Assembly: GCA_018240745.1 (NCBI GenBank)
Contig: JAFEFF010000191.1
Coordinates: 1-64,000 of the forward strand
DNA from: Pseudomonadota bacterium
GTDB taxonomy: Bacteria; Pseudomonadota; Alphaproteobacteria; Reyranellales; Reyranellaceae
Length of the DNA stretch: 64,000 nucleotides
Direction of reading: 5' to 3'
In this document: positions 30,322-38,556 of the stretch, in pieces
Numbering within the stretch: the stretch's first letter is position 1
Layout: each line of letters starts with the position of its first letter
Translations under genes and position numbers: made by a program
Notes under the pieces: generated by a model
Told to the model about the DNA's origin: nothing
The model's database searches: none
The model's input: only the letters and a program-made list of their open reading frames with translations

Positions 30322-31563
30322 ATGGGCCTGTTCGACCGCCATGCCGGTCTGCTGGACGCCTATCGCGACGTCCGCACGACCGGCGCCGACCCGTTCCAGA
30401 TTCGCATGGAGCGGGTCCTGTCGCCGACCGAAGCGATCATCAACGGCAAGAAGTGCCTGCTGGTCGGCACCAACAACTACTTCGGCCTGACCTTCGATCC
30501 GTCGTGCATGGACGCGGCGATCGAGGCGATCAGGGCCGAGGGCACCGGCACGACCGGCTCGCGCATCGCCAACGGGTCGTACAGCGAGCACGTGGCGCTC
30601 GAGCGCGAGATCGCCGAGTTCTACGGCAAGAAGCACTGCATGGTGTTCACGACCGGCTACCAGGCCAATCTCGGGGTGATCTCCACCCTGGTCGGCCCGG
30701 AGGACTTCCTGCTGATCGACGCCGACAGCCACGCCTCGATCTACGACGCCTGCAAGCAGACCCAGGCCGAGGTGGTGCGCTTCAAGCACAACGACCCGGC
30801 GAGCCTCGATGCGCGCCTGCGCCGGCTCAAGGATCGCGATGAGGGCGACAAGCCGGGCAACCGGCTGGTGGTGCTCGAGGGCATCTACTCGATGCTGGGC
30901 GATTCGGCGCCGCTTGAGGAATTCATCGCGGTCTGCAAGAAGCATGGCGCCTACGTGCTGATCGACGAGGCGCACTCGCTGGGCGCGCTGGGCGAGCATG
31001 GCCGCGGCCTGTGCGAAGCGGCCGGCGTTCTGGACGATTGCCACTTCATCGTCGGCACCTTCTCGAAGACCCTGGGCGCGATCGGCGGCTACTGCGTCTC
31101 CAACGACCCCGACTTCGACATCCTGCGCGTGACCACGCGCGCCTACATGTTCACGGCCTCGCTGCCGCCCTCGATCGTCGCCTCGGTGCGGCAGTCGCTG
31201 CGGGTGGTCAAGGAACGGGGGCCCCAGCTCCGCAAGCAGCTCTGGGACAACGTGCACACGCTCTATGACGGTCTTGTCGAGCAGGGCTTCAAGCTCGGCC
31301 CCGAGTACGGCCCGGTGGTGGGCGTGCACCTGCCCGACCGGATGACGGCGATCGGCTTCTGGCGGGCCATGCTCGATGCCGGCATCTATGTGAACGTCGC
31401 CGTGCCGCCGGCGACGCCCAATGGCGTGTCGCTGCTGCGCTGCTCGCTGTGCGCCGTGCACACCAGGGAACAGCTCGATCACATGATCGAGGTGATGACC
31501 GGGATCGGCCGCCAGATGGGCGTGCTCGCGCCCAAGCTCAAGGTCGTCGGCAGCGGCCGCTGA
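30322..31563 (+). CDS. spt: Serine palmitoyltransferase
   Basis: Protein of 413 residues, alpha-oxoamine synthase family of PLP enzymes. It has NNYFGLTFDP, EGTGTTGSRIANGSYSEH, VLIDEAHSLGALGEHGRG (D215, H218) and the PLP lysine K249 in GTFSKTLGAIGG. It condenses L-serine with an acyl thioester to 3-ketosphinganine, the first sphingolipid step. Relatives in the family (KBL, AONS) have other substrates, but the neighbouring ACP, reductase and ceramide synthase genes favour serine palmitoyltransferase. The enzyme is soluble in bacteria, without the eukaryotic membrane anchor. Confidence 0.92.
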   Translation: MGLFDRHAGLLDAYRDVRTTGADPFQIRMERVLSPTEAIINGKKCLLVGTNNYFGLTFDPSCMDAAIEAIRAEGTGTTGSRIANGSYSEHVALEREIAEFYGKKHCMVFTTGYQANLGVISTLVGPEDFLLIDADSHASIYDACKQTQAEVVRFKHNDPASLDARLRRLKDRDEGDKPGNRLVVLEGIYSMLGDSAPLEEFIAVCKKHGAYVLIDEAHSLGALGEHGRGLCEAAGVLDDCHFIVGTFSKTLGAIGGYCVSNDPDFDILRVTTRAYMFTASLPPSIVASVRQSLRVVKERGPQLRKQLWDNVHTLYDGLVEQGFKLGPEYGPVVGVHLPDRMTAIGFWRAMLDAGIYVNVAVPPATPNGVSLLRCSLCAVHTREQLDHMIEVMTGIGRQMGVLAPKLKVVGSGR

Positions 31564-31565
31564 TC

Positions 31566-31639
31566 TGTCATCCCGAGGCCTCCGGCCGAGGGATCTTTCG
31601 GGTACCAGTAAGGATCCCCTCGCGACGCTCGGGATGACA
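31566..31639. repeat. Dispersed inverted repeat overlapping a start codon
   Basis: TGTCATCCCGAG (31566-31577) and CTCGGGATGACA (31628-31639) are perfect 12-base inverted ends of a 74-base unit with inner GAGGGATC/GGATCCCCTC symmetry. The right arm contains the ATG at 31634 used by the metallophosphoesterase gene. It is the same family as the arms flanking the GIY-YIG gene and the repeat at 36657-36773. Confidence 0.8.
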
Positions 31640-32563
31640 AAGGTGTTCACCCTCGCGCATCTCTCCGACCCGCACCTGCCGATGCCGCAGGCGGGGATGC
31701 TGCAGCTCCTGAACAAGCGCGCGACCGGTTACTACAACTGGTGGCGCAACCGCGTGCACCTGCATGTGCCCGGGGCGCTGGCCGGCATCGTTGCCGACAT
31801 CGAGGCGCAGCAGCCCGACCACATCGCCCTGACCGGCGACCTCGTGAACGTGGCCCTGCCGCAGGAATACCGCCGTGCCGCCGAGTGGCTGGCGGCGTTC
31901 GATTCGCCCGACCGCATCACCGTCATTCCCGGCAACCACGACGTCTACGTGCCGGTGCCGTGGTCCGAGAGCCTTGGCCTGTGGGGCGCCTACATGGCCG
32001 GCGACGGCCAGCCGCCGGCGACCGGCTTCGACGTCTTCCCGACGCTGCGCAGACGTGACGGCATCGCCCTGATCGGATTGTCGACCGGCGTGCCCAAGCC
32101 GCCGCTGCTGGCGACCGGCGATTTGGGATCCGGGCAGATCGCGCGCGCCGAGAAGCTGCTGGCCGAGACCGGCCGCGAAGGTCTGTGCCGGATCGTGCTG
32201 ATCCACCATCCGCCGCTCACCGACCAGTTGCGCTGGAAGCATCTCAACGATGCGTCATCTTTCCAGGCGATGATCCGCCGGGTCGGCTGCGAAGCGATCC
32301 TGCACGGCCACAACCACCGCAGCGAGTTCGCCCGCATCGCCGGACCCGACGGGCCGGTGCCGGTGCTGGGCGTCAGCTCGGCCTCGGCGGCACGCGAGAG
32401 CAAGTACGGCCGCGCGCGCTATCACCTGATTCATATCGACCGCGACGGCGCCGGCTGGCGGCTCGCCGTGCAGGTGCGGGCGCTCAAGTCGGACAACAGC
32501 GGCTGCGAGCCGGACGGCGACTTCGTGTTCCACAGTGCCGGCGGCCTCGCCATGGTAGCTTGA
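31634..32563 (+). CDS. Metallophosphoesterase in the sphingolipid cluster
   Basis: Protein of 309 residues of the calcineurin-like phosphoesterase fold. The metal-binding motifs are in order: LSDPHLP, LTGDLVN, PGNHDVY, LIHHPPL and LHGHNHRSE. It hydrolyses phosphomono- or diesters with two metal ions. There is no signal peptide. It sits between serine palmitoyltransferase and ceramide synthase genes, 4 bases before the latter, so an action on a phosphorylated lipid or head-group intermediate is plausible but unproven. The start codon lies in a repeat arm and has no good ribosome-binding site, so the true start may differ. Confidence 0.85.
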   Translation: MTKVFTLAHLSDPHLPMPQAGMLQLLNKRATGYYNWWRNRVHLHVPGALAGIVADIEAQQPDHIALTGDLVNVALPQEYRRAAEWLAAFDSPDRITVIPGNHDVYVPVPWSESLGLWGAYMAGDGQPPATGFDVFPTLRRRDGIALIGLSTGVPKPPLLATGDLGSGQIARAEKLLAETGREGLCRIVLIHHPPLTDQLRWKHLNDASSFQAMIRRVGCEAILHGHNHRSEFARIAGPDGPVPVLGVSSASAARESKYGRARYHLIHIDRDGAGWRLAVQVRALKSDNSGCEPDGDFVFHSAGGLAMVA

Positions 32564-32567
32564 GCCG

Positions 32568-33719
32568 ATGGCAGCTTCCGACATCGTCGTCACGCCGGTC
32601 GACGGCAAATCCGATCTCAAGGCCTTCATCCAGCTCCCGGTCCGCCTGTTCCGCGGTCACAAGGGCTACATCCCGCACCTCAACACCGAGCGGCAGGAGG
32701 CCTTCTCGCCGAGCAAGAACCCGCTGTTCAAGCATGTCGAGGTCCAGTTCTTCCTCGCCCGCCGCGCCGGCAGGGTGGTCGGCCGCATCACCGCGCAGAT
32801 CGACCATGCCTATCTCGATCGCTACCAGGACAGCACCGGCCATTTCGGCTGCCTGGTCGCCGAGGACGACCCGGCGATCTTCGCCGCCCTGTTCGAGGCG
32901 GCCGAGGACTGGCTGCGGGCCAAGGGCATGAAGCGCATCACCGGCCCGTTCAGCCTGTCGGTCAACGAGGAGGTCGGCCTGCTGGTCTGGGGCTTCGACA
33001 GCCCGTCGATCCTGATGGTGCCCTACGACCCGCCGTATTCGGGTCCGCGCGTCGAGGCGAGCGGCTACGCCAAGATCAAGGACGTCTTTTCCTACAACTA
33101 CGACGTCCAGAACGCCCCCGAGACGATCGGCAAGAAGCTGATGGCGCGCGCCGGCGTGACCGAGGGCCGAATCAAGGTCCGCAGCGCCAACATGAAGATG
33201 TTCGACGCCGAGGTCCGCACCATCGTCGGCATCTTCAACGACGCCTGGAGCGACAACTGGGGCTTCGTGCCCTTCACCCAGGCCGAGATCGACCATGCCG
33301 CCAAGGCGTTCGGGCCGGTGATCGTGCCGGAGCTGGCCGTGTTCGTGGAGGTCGACGACGAGGCGGTGGCCTTCATCGTGGCGCTCGCAAACCTCAACGA
33401 GGCGATCGCCGACTTCAACGGCCGGCTGGGGCCGATCAACCTCCTGAAGCTCCTGTGGCGGCTCAAGGTCGCCGGCCCCGAGAGCACCCGCGTGCCGCTG
33501 ATGGGCGTCAGGAAGAAGTACCGCAACCATCCGCTGATGGGCGCCGGCCTCGCCATGATGGCGATCGACCAGTTGCGCCAGAACGGCAAGCGGCTGGGCA
33601 AGAAGACCGCCGAGCTGGGCTGGATCCTCGAGGACAACAAGGCGACCAACAACATCATCCGGTCGGTCGGCGGGGTGCACTACAAGACCCACCGCCTCTA
33701 CGAGAAGGCGCTGGTATGA
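32568..33719 (+). CDS. bcerS: Bacterial ceramide synthase, GNAT-like
   Basis: Protein of 383 residues matching the family of large GNAT-fold proteins long annotated as hypothetical or dATP pyrophosphohydrolase. Its Caulobacter member was shown to be the bacterial ceramide synthase, which N-acylates the long-chain base. It has FIQLPVRLFRGHKGYIPHLN, VGRITAQIDHAYLDRYQDST and GPFSLSVNEEVGLLVWGFDSP. The tail carries a GNAT-like helix (NIIRSVGGVHYKTHRLYEK). The gene is coupled to the metallophosphoesterase and ends the cluster. Confidence 0.85.
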   Translation: MAASDIVVTPVDGKSDLKAFIQLPVRLFRGHKGYIPHLNTERQEAFSPSKNPLFKHVEVQFFLARRAGRVVGRITAQIDHAYLDRYQDSTGHFGCLVAEDDPAIFAALFEAAEDWLRAKGMKRITGPFSLSVNEEVGLLVWGFDSPSILMVPYDPPYSGPRVEASGYAKIKDVFSYNYDVQNAPETIGKKLMARAGVTEGRIKVRSANMKMFDAEVRTIVGIFNDAWSDNWGFVPFTQAEIDHAAKAFGPVIVPELAVFVEVDDEAVAFIVALANLNEAIADFNGRLGPINLLKLLWRLKVAGPESTRVPLMGVRKKYRNHPLMGAGLAMMAIDQLRQNGKRLGKKTAELGWILEDNKATNNIIRSVGGVHYKTHRLYEKALV

Positions 33720-33743
33720 CGGAGACCACGCTGGGGGTGCGTC

Positions 33744-33876
33744 ACTCCCGTGGCGCGTCATGCTCTTCTGGACCGCGGAGCTCCAGCTCCGCTCTTAAGC
33801 GGGCCTGGAGCCTTCGGCTCCGCTCAGGCCAGGGGCCCGCGGTCCGTGTGAGCATGAGAAGACGCGCCACGGGAGT
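33744..33876. repeat. Dispersed palindromic intergenic repeat, copy B
   Basis: Perfect 16-base outer inverted repeats (ACTCCCGTGGCGCGTC at 33744-33759, its complement at 33861-33876) enclose inner arms at 33758-33778 and 33837-33857 that match the ends of copy A at 5575-5697. Its core 33807-33836 is identical over 30 bases to copy A. It separates the ceramide synthase gene from the MFS gene. Confidence 0.8.
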
Positions 33877-33891
33877 GGCGCGCCCCCAGCA

Positions 33892-35121
33892 ATGAGCCAG
33901 CAGCATCCCTCCGCCCTCGCTCCGCTCGCCAGCCCGGCCTTCCGCGGCATCTGGATCGCCAACCTCCTGTCGAACGTCGGCGGCTGGATGCAGACCACGG
34001 GCGCGGCCTGGGAGATGACCAGCCTCACCCCCGAGCCGCTCTACGTGGCTCTGCTGTCGGTCGCCGGCACGCTGCCGATGTTCCTGTTCTGCTTCTTCGC
34101 CGGCATCCTGGCCGACCGCTTCGAGCGCAAGCGCTACATCATCGTCTGCCAGTTCTGGATGATGGGCGTCGCCGCCGCGTTGGCGGTGCTGGCGTTCCTC
34201 GGCCACCTGACCGCCTGGAACCTGCTGGCGCTCTCCTTCTGCATGGGGCTGGGCAACGCCATGAACGCCCCGGCCTGGCATGCGGTGGTGCCGGAGATCG
34301 TCTCGGGGCCGCAGCTTCGTCCCGCGATCGCCCTGAATTCCGCCGGGTTCAATCTGGCGCGCACGATCGGCCCGGTGGTCGGCCAGATTCTGCTGAGCCT
34401 GGTCGGCGTCTTCCTGCTCTTCACCATCAACGCCGTCACCTATATCGGTGTGATCGCGGCGATGCGGGCCTGGAAGCGCCCGCCCGAGGCCCATGCCAGC
34501 CAGCGCCGCGAGGGCTTCGCCGAGGCCGCGCGCACCGGCATCGCCTTTGTCCGCGGCTCGGCCGAGCTGAAGGCGATCTTCGCCCGCGGCCTGTGCTTCT
34601 TCGTGCCCGGCATCGCCATGGGGACCCTGCTGCCGGTGATCGGCCGCTTCGAGCTCGGGCTCGACGAGTTCTCCTTCGGCATCCTCTACGCGGTGTTCGG
34701 CGTCGGCGCGGTGGCCGGCGCGCTGTCGATGCCGACCGTCAACCGCCTGTTCGGTGCCAATCGCGCCAACATCTCAGCGATGCTCATCACGTCGGCGGCC
34801 TTCATGGCGGCCGCACTTGCCATGACGCCGGTCGTCGTCGGCATCGTGGTGGCGCTGACCGGCGGTTGTTGGATGACCGTGATCGCCAACAACGGCGCCT
34901 CGGTGCAGATGATACTGCCCAACTTCATGCGGGCGCGGGGCATGGCGGTACACCAGATGGTGTTTTTCGGCGCCCTGGTCCTGGGCGCGATGCTGTGGGG
35001 CAAGATCGCCAACCAGTGGAGCGCGCAAACGGCGCTGATCGTCGCGTCGCTGTCGCTGCTGCCCTTCACTGCGCTCGCCGCCTCGGTCCGCCTGCCGCGC
35101 TCGCCGACGCCACGCGCGTGA
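33892..35121 (+). CDS. MFS transporter (EntS-like MFS_3 family)
   Basis: Protein of 409 residues with about 12 membrane helices. It opens with FRGIWIANLLSNVGGWMQTTGAAW and carries the major-facilitator loop ADRFERKRYIIV after helix 2. This N-terminus is typical of the MFS_3 group that includes enterobactin and other small-molecule exporters. The substrate is unknown. It lies after repeat copy B, and the ornithine decarboxylase leader follows, so it is probably transcribed alone. Confidence 0.87.
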   Translation: MSQQHPSALAPLASPAFRGIWIANLLSNVGGWMQTTGAAWEMTSLTPEPLYVALLSVAGTLPMFLFCFFAGILADRFERKRYIIVCQFWMMGVAAALAVLAFLGHLTAWNLLALSFCMGLGNAMNAPAWHAVVPEIVSGPQLRPAIALNSAGFNLARTIGPVVGQILLSLVGVFLLFTINAVTYIGVIAAMRAWKRPPEAHASQRREGFAEAARTGIAFVRGSAELKAIFARGLCFFVPGIAMGTLLPVIGRFELGLDEFSFGILYAVFGVGAVAGALSMPTVNRLFGANRANISAMLITSAAFMAAALAMTPVVVGIVVALTGGCWMTVIANNGASVQMILPNFMRARGMAVHQMVFFGALVLGAMLWGKIANQWSAQTALIVASLSLLPFTALAASVRLPRSPTPRA

Positions 35122-35520
35122 GCCGAGGCAACCTCGGCGGCGGCGAATGTGTTCTCACCACCACAAGTCCCCCAAAAATTTTCGCGACGGGGAAGAATCT
35201 GCTTGTATCGGCGTACATTAGTTGTAGATAGCGAAAGAAGACGCCCACGCACGTGCCGCTGGCCCATAGTGGTTACGCAACGACGGAAAGCGTCCTTTTT
35301 GGCAGTGCCGGCGAAAGCCGGGTCCGGAAGGGAGCTTCTGATATGTTTGCTTGCCGCGCGGGGCGTGCTCCCCGCATCCGTGTCGTCAGCCCGGTCGTTG
35401 GCCGGGCCGTTTCGAAACACACTCCGTCGAGTATCGGCTGACGCGCGCTGCCGTTAGGCAACGCCGTCGCCTGCTCACCTTTTCGAACATCCGACAAGTT
35501 AGACGGGGAACCCCCCAGCA
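35122..35520 (+). ncRNA. Structured leader of the ornithine decarboxylase gene (speF-motif-like)
   Basis: About 400 bases without a large gene precede the decarboxylase. Visible structure includes a GAAA tetraloop hairpin (35308-35321), GCGGGG/CCCCGC (35358-35375) and GCCCGG/CCGGGC (35389-35407), the last two lying inside a 32-codon ORF. Alphaproteobacterial ornithine decarboxylase genes are known to carry a long conserved leader RNA (speF motif, Rfam). Position and size match, but I cannot align the consensus by eye, so identity is inference. Confidence 0.5.
35343..35441 (+). CDS. Candidate 32-residue arginine-rich leader peptide
   Basis: The ORF starts ATG at 35343 with GGGAG nine bases upstream (GAAGGGAGCTTCTGAT) and encodes MFACRAGRAPRIRVV then SPVVGRAVSKHTPSSIG, with five Arg and one Lys in 32 residues. 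It ends 79 bases before the decarboxylase start. Two GC-rich hairpins overlap its codons, so ribosome movement would change the RNA fold. Enterobacterial speF is controlled by an Arg-rich leader peptide sensing ornithine; a similar logic is proposed here without sequence homology. Confidence 0.45.
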   Translation: MFACRAGRAPRIRVVSPVVGRAVSKHTPSSIG

Positions 35521-36651
35521 ATGACCGAGCGTATTTCGCGTTATCTCCGAGAGCAGCAGCCCGAGACCCCCTGCCTGGTGATCGATCTCGATGTCGTCGA
35601 GCACAACTTCCGCCGCATGCGGGAGCTGCTTCCGGCCGCCCATATCTTCTACGCCGTCAAGGCCAACCCCGCCGACAAGATCCTCGGCCGCCTGGCCGGC
35701 CTCGGCTCCAAGTTCGACACCGCCTCGCGCGGCGAGATCGAGCTGGTGCAGGCCGCCGGCGTGTCGGTCGACCGCATCTCGTTCGGCAACACCATCAAGA
35801 AGGAGAAGGACATCGCCTGGGCCTACCAGCAGGGCGTGCGCCTGTTCGCCTTCGACAGCGAGGCCGAGCTGCAGAAGCTCGTCCGCGTCGCGCCGGGCGC
35901 CAAGGTGTTCTGCCGCGTGCTGGTCGATTGCGGCGGCGCCGAGTGGCCGCTCAGCAGGAAGTTCGGCTGCGCCCCGGAGATGGCCAAGGACCTGCTGCGC
36001 AAGGCCAAGGAGTGGGGGCTCGATCCCTACGGCATCTCCTTCCATGTCGGCAGCCAGCAGACCGACCTCGAGCAGTGGGATCGCGCCCTCGGCCAGGTCT
36101 CGCAGATGTTCTTCGCCCTCGCCGAAGACGGCGTGGACCTGCGCATGGTCAACCTGGGCGGCGGCTTCCCGGCGCGCTACCGGGCCGAGGTCAACGGCAT
36201 CGAGGCCTACTGCGAGGCGGTGACCCGCGCGCTGGTGCGCCACTTCGGCAATCGCATGCCGGAGGTGATCATCGAGCCGGGCCGCTCCATGGTCGGCGAC
36301 GCCGGCGTGATCCAGTCGGAGGTCGTGCTGGTCAGCCGCAAGGCCGCCAACGAGCGCAAGCGCTGGGTCTACCTCGACATCGGCAAGTTCTCGGGCCTGG
36401 CCGAGACGATGGGCGAGAGCATCAAGTACCGCCTGCGCACCGCGCGCGACGGCACCCGCGTCGGCCCGGTCGTTCTGGCCGGCCCGACCTGCGACTCGGC
36501 CGACATCCTGTACGAGAAGACCGAGTACAAGCTGCCGCTGTCGCTGAAGCCCGGCGACAAGGTCGAGATCCTGTCGACCGGCGCCTACACGACGACCTAC
36601 TCGTCGGTCGCCTTCAACGGCTTCCAGCCGCTCAAGGCGATCTGCATCTAA
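35521..36651 (+). CDS. Ornithine (lysine/ornithine) decarboxylase, fold-type III PLP
   Basis: Protein of 376 residues of the alanine-racemase-fold decarboxylases. PLP lysine K47 is in HIFYAVKANP; further signatures are GGGFPARYR, VIIEPGRSMVGDAG and the catalytic Cys in LAGPTCDSADIL. It produces putrescine (possibly also cadaverine). The short length is that of eukaryote-like bacterial ODCs rather than E. coli SpeC/SpeF. The homospermidine synthase gene downstream uses putrescine, supporting this function. The long structured leader implies polyamine or ornithine feedback. Confidence 0.92.
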   Translation: MTERISRYLREQQPETPCLVIDLDVVEHNFRRMRELLPAAHIFYAVKANPADKILGRLAGLGSKFDTASRGEIELVQAAGVSVDRISFGNTIKKEKDIAWAYQQGVRLFAFDSEAELQKLVRVAPGAKVFCRVLVDCGGAEWPLSRKFGCAPEMAKDLLRKAKEWGLDPYGISFHVGSQQTDLEQWDRALGQVSQMFFALAEDGVDLRMVNLGGGFPARYRAEVNGIEAYCEAVTRALVRHFGNRMPEVIIEPGRSMVGDAGVIQSEVVLVSRKAANERKRWVYLDIGKFSGLAETMGESIKYRLRTARDGTRVGPVVLAGPTCDSADILYEKTEYKLPLSLKPGDKVEILSTGAYTTTYSSVAFNGFQPLKAICI

Positions 36652-36656
36652 CTTTC

Positions 36657-36773
36657 CCGTCGTCCCGACCGAAGCGCCGAAGGCGCGGAGTGGAGGGACC
36701 TTCTCTCAGCAATCAGCCGTAAATGGTTGAGAGAAGGTCCCTCGACTACGCTTCGCTTCGCTCGGGACGACGG
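36657..36773. repeat. Long inverted repeat between decarboxylase and homospermidine synthase genes
   Basis: Outer arms CCGTCGTCCCGA (36657-36668) and TCGGGACGACGG (36762-36773) and inner 16-base perfect arms GAGGGACCTTCTCTCA (36693-36708) / 36728-36743 make a large hairpin with a 19-base loop. It is the same family as the repeats at 1670-2033 and 31566-31639. It could limit read-through from the decarboxylase gene into the next gene. Confidence 0.8.
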
Positions 36774-36808
36774 CATGTTTATCGTCCGTCAGGACCGAAG
36801 CCGGGGGC

Positions 36809-38251
36809 ATGATGGCCAAGAAGTCGAAGAGCAAAGCCTACAAGAAGCACGTCGCGTTCGGCGGCCGCATGGTGATGATCGGATTCGGCTCGATCGGCCA
36901 GGGCGTGCTGCCACTGATCTTCCGGCATATCGAGATCAAGCCCGAGCAGATCACCGTCATCTCGGCGGAGGACCGCGGCGGCCTCAAGGAGATGAAGAAG
37001 TACGGCGTCACCTTCATCAGGAAGCGGCTGACCCGGGACAACCTGCGCCAGACGCTCGACAAGCGGGTCGGCCCGGGCGACTTCGTGGTCAACCTGTCGG
37101 TCGAAGTCGCGTCGACGGCGCTGGTCGAGTTCTGCCAGGAGAAGGGCGCGCTCTACCTCGACACCTGCATCGAGCCGTGGCCCGGCGGCTACACCGATCC
37201 CAACCTGTCGGTCTCGCGGCGCTCCAACTACGCCCTGCGCGAGAGCATGCTGGCGCTCATGCCCAAGTACCAGGGCGGGCCGACGGCGGTGATCGCCCAC
37301 GGCGCCAACCCGGGCCTGGTCTCGCACTTCGTCAAGAAGGCGCTGGTCAACCTGGCCAAGGACACCGGCCTGGGCGCCGTGAAGCCCACCAACCGCGAGG
37401 GCTGGGCGGAGCTGGCGCGCGATCTCGGCGTCAAGGTGATCCACATCGCCGAGCGCGACACCCAGGTCTCCCGGAAGCCCAAGAAGGTCGGCGAGTTCGT
37501 CAACACCTGGTCGATCGACGGCTTCGTCTCGGAAGGCAGCCAGCCGGCCGAGATGGGCTGGGGCACGCACGAGAAGGCGCTGCCGCCGGACGGCGCTCGC
37601 CACGACTTCGGCTGCGGCGCGGCGATCTACCTGAACCGCCCGGGCCTGGTGACGCGCGTGCGCACCTGGACGCCGCTCGAGGGGCCGTTCCACGGCTTCA
37701 TCATCACCCACAACGAGTCGATCTCGATGGCCGACTACTACACCCTGCGCGACCGCGACAACGTCACGTACCGGCCGACCGTGCACTACGCCTATCACCC
37801 ATGCGACCAGGCGATCATGTCGATGCACGAATGCGCCGGCAAGAACCTGCAGCAGCAGAAGCAGCAGCGCCTGATCGTCGACGAGATCACCGACGGCCGC
37901 GACGAGCTGGGCGTGCTGCTGATGGGCCACCAGAAGGGCATCTACTGGTACGGCAGCCAGCTCGACATCCACGAGGCGCGCGAGGTCACGCCCTACAACA
38001 ACGCGACGTCGATCCAGGTCTGCGCGCCGGTGCTGTCGGGCATCGTCTGGGCGCTCGAGAACCCGGACCGCGGCATCGTCGAAGCCGACGAGATGGACTT
38101 CGAGCGCAATCTCGCGATCTGCATGCCCTATCTCGGCCCGGTGGTCGGCAAGTACGGCACCTGGACCCCGCTGCAGGACCGCGAACGGCTGTTTCCCGAG
38201 GACGTCGACCGCGACGACCCGTGGCAGTTCAAGAACTTCCGCGTGGTGTGA
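36809..38251 (+). CDS. Homospermidine synthase
   Basis: Protein of 480 residues, full length for bacterial homospermidine synthase. The NAD-binding motif is MIGFGSIGQGVLPLI, with conserved segments YLDTCIEPWPGGYTDP, VIAHGANPGLVSHFVKKA and FIITHNESISMADYYTLR. It couples two putrescines with NAD+ to sym-homospermidine, the main polyamine of many alphaproteobacteria. A second ATG follows directly at 36812. It forms a pathway unit with the preceding ornithine decarboxylase, separated by a palindromic repeat. Confidence 0.94.
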   Translation: MMAKKSKSKAYKKHVAFGGRMVMIGFGSIGQGVLPLIFRHIEIKPEQITVISAEDRGGLKEMKKYGVTFIRKRLTRDNLRQTLDKRVGPGDFVVNLSVEVASTALVEFCQEKGALYLDTCIEPWPGGYTDPNLSVSRRSNYALRESMLALMPKYQGGPTAVIAHGANPGLVSHFVKKALVNLAKDTGLGAVKPTNREGWAELARDLGVKVIHIAERDTQVSRKPKKVGEFVNTWSIDGFVSEGSQPAEMGWGTHEKALPPDGARHDFGCGAAIYLNRPGLVTRVRTWTPLEGPFHGFIITHNESISMADYYTLRDRDNVTYRPTVHYAYHPCDQAIMSMHECAGKNLQQQKQQRLIVDEITDGRDELGVLLMGHQKGIYWYGSQLDIHEAREVTPYNNATSIQVCAPVLSGIVWALENPDRGIVEADEMDFERNLAICMPYLGPVVGKYGTWTPLQDRERLFPEDVDRDDPWQFKNFRVV

Positions 38252-38376
38252 TCTACGGTGCGGAACGGAGACTCCAGCAGCGCGGGTTATGCTGGAGCGC
38301 GGGCATAGGCTGTCAGGCGGTGTGCAATCGGCCGCAGGGTGGCATAGCAGAAGATGCAGTAAGAGCCTGTCGCCCA

Positions 38377-38556
38377 ATGAACAAGGCGACAATGAAAATT
38401 GCAGCAACGGGAGAGCAGCGTCCGGAAGATTTGCGAGAGCTGGCGCGTCGCGCTCGCTTTCTTGCCTCCCACCTACCCGAGCCCGACAAGAGCCGTATCG
38501 AGGCCTACGCTCTCGAGTTGGAGAGAGCGGCTGAGCAGGCAGAGCAATCCGACTAG
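38377..38556 (+). CDS. Small helical hypothetical protein
   Basis: Protein of 59 residues (MNKATMKIAATGEQRPEDLR, then ELARRARFLASHLPEPDKSR, ending EQAEQSD). It is strongly charged and helical. The composition and LARRARFLAS...LELERAAEQAE heptads resemble short alphaproteobacterial proteins of unknown function. The start lacks a strong ribosome-binding site. Its 3' half overlaps the opposite-strand ORF ending at 38473, so at most one of the two is likely to be translated through this overlap. Confidence 0.45.
   Translation: MNKATMKIAATGEQRPEDLRELARRARFLASHLPEPDKSRIEAYALELERAAEQAEQSD

Noticed and set aside
33742-34494. Minus-strand 250-codon frame over the start of the MFS gene
   Set aside because: It runs through repeat copy B and antisense to the transporter's first helices, with Gln/Arg/Asp-biased composition.
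35200-35235. Possible promoter TTGTAT...TAGATA upstream of the decarboxylase leader
   Set aside because: Only three of six matches in each hexamer; not better than chance in this gap.
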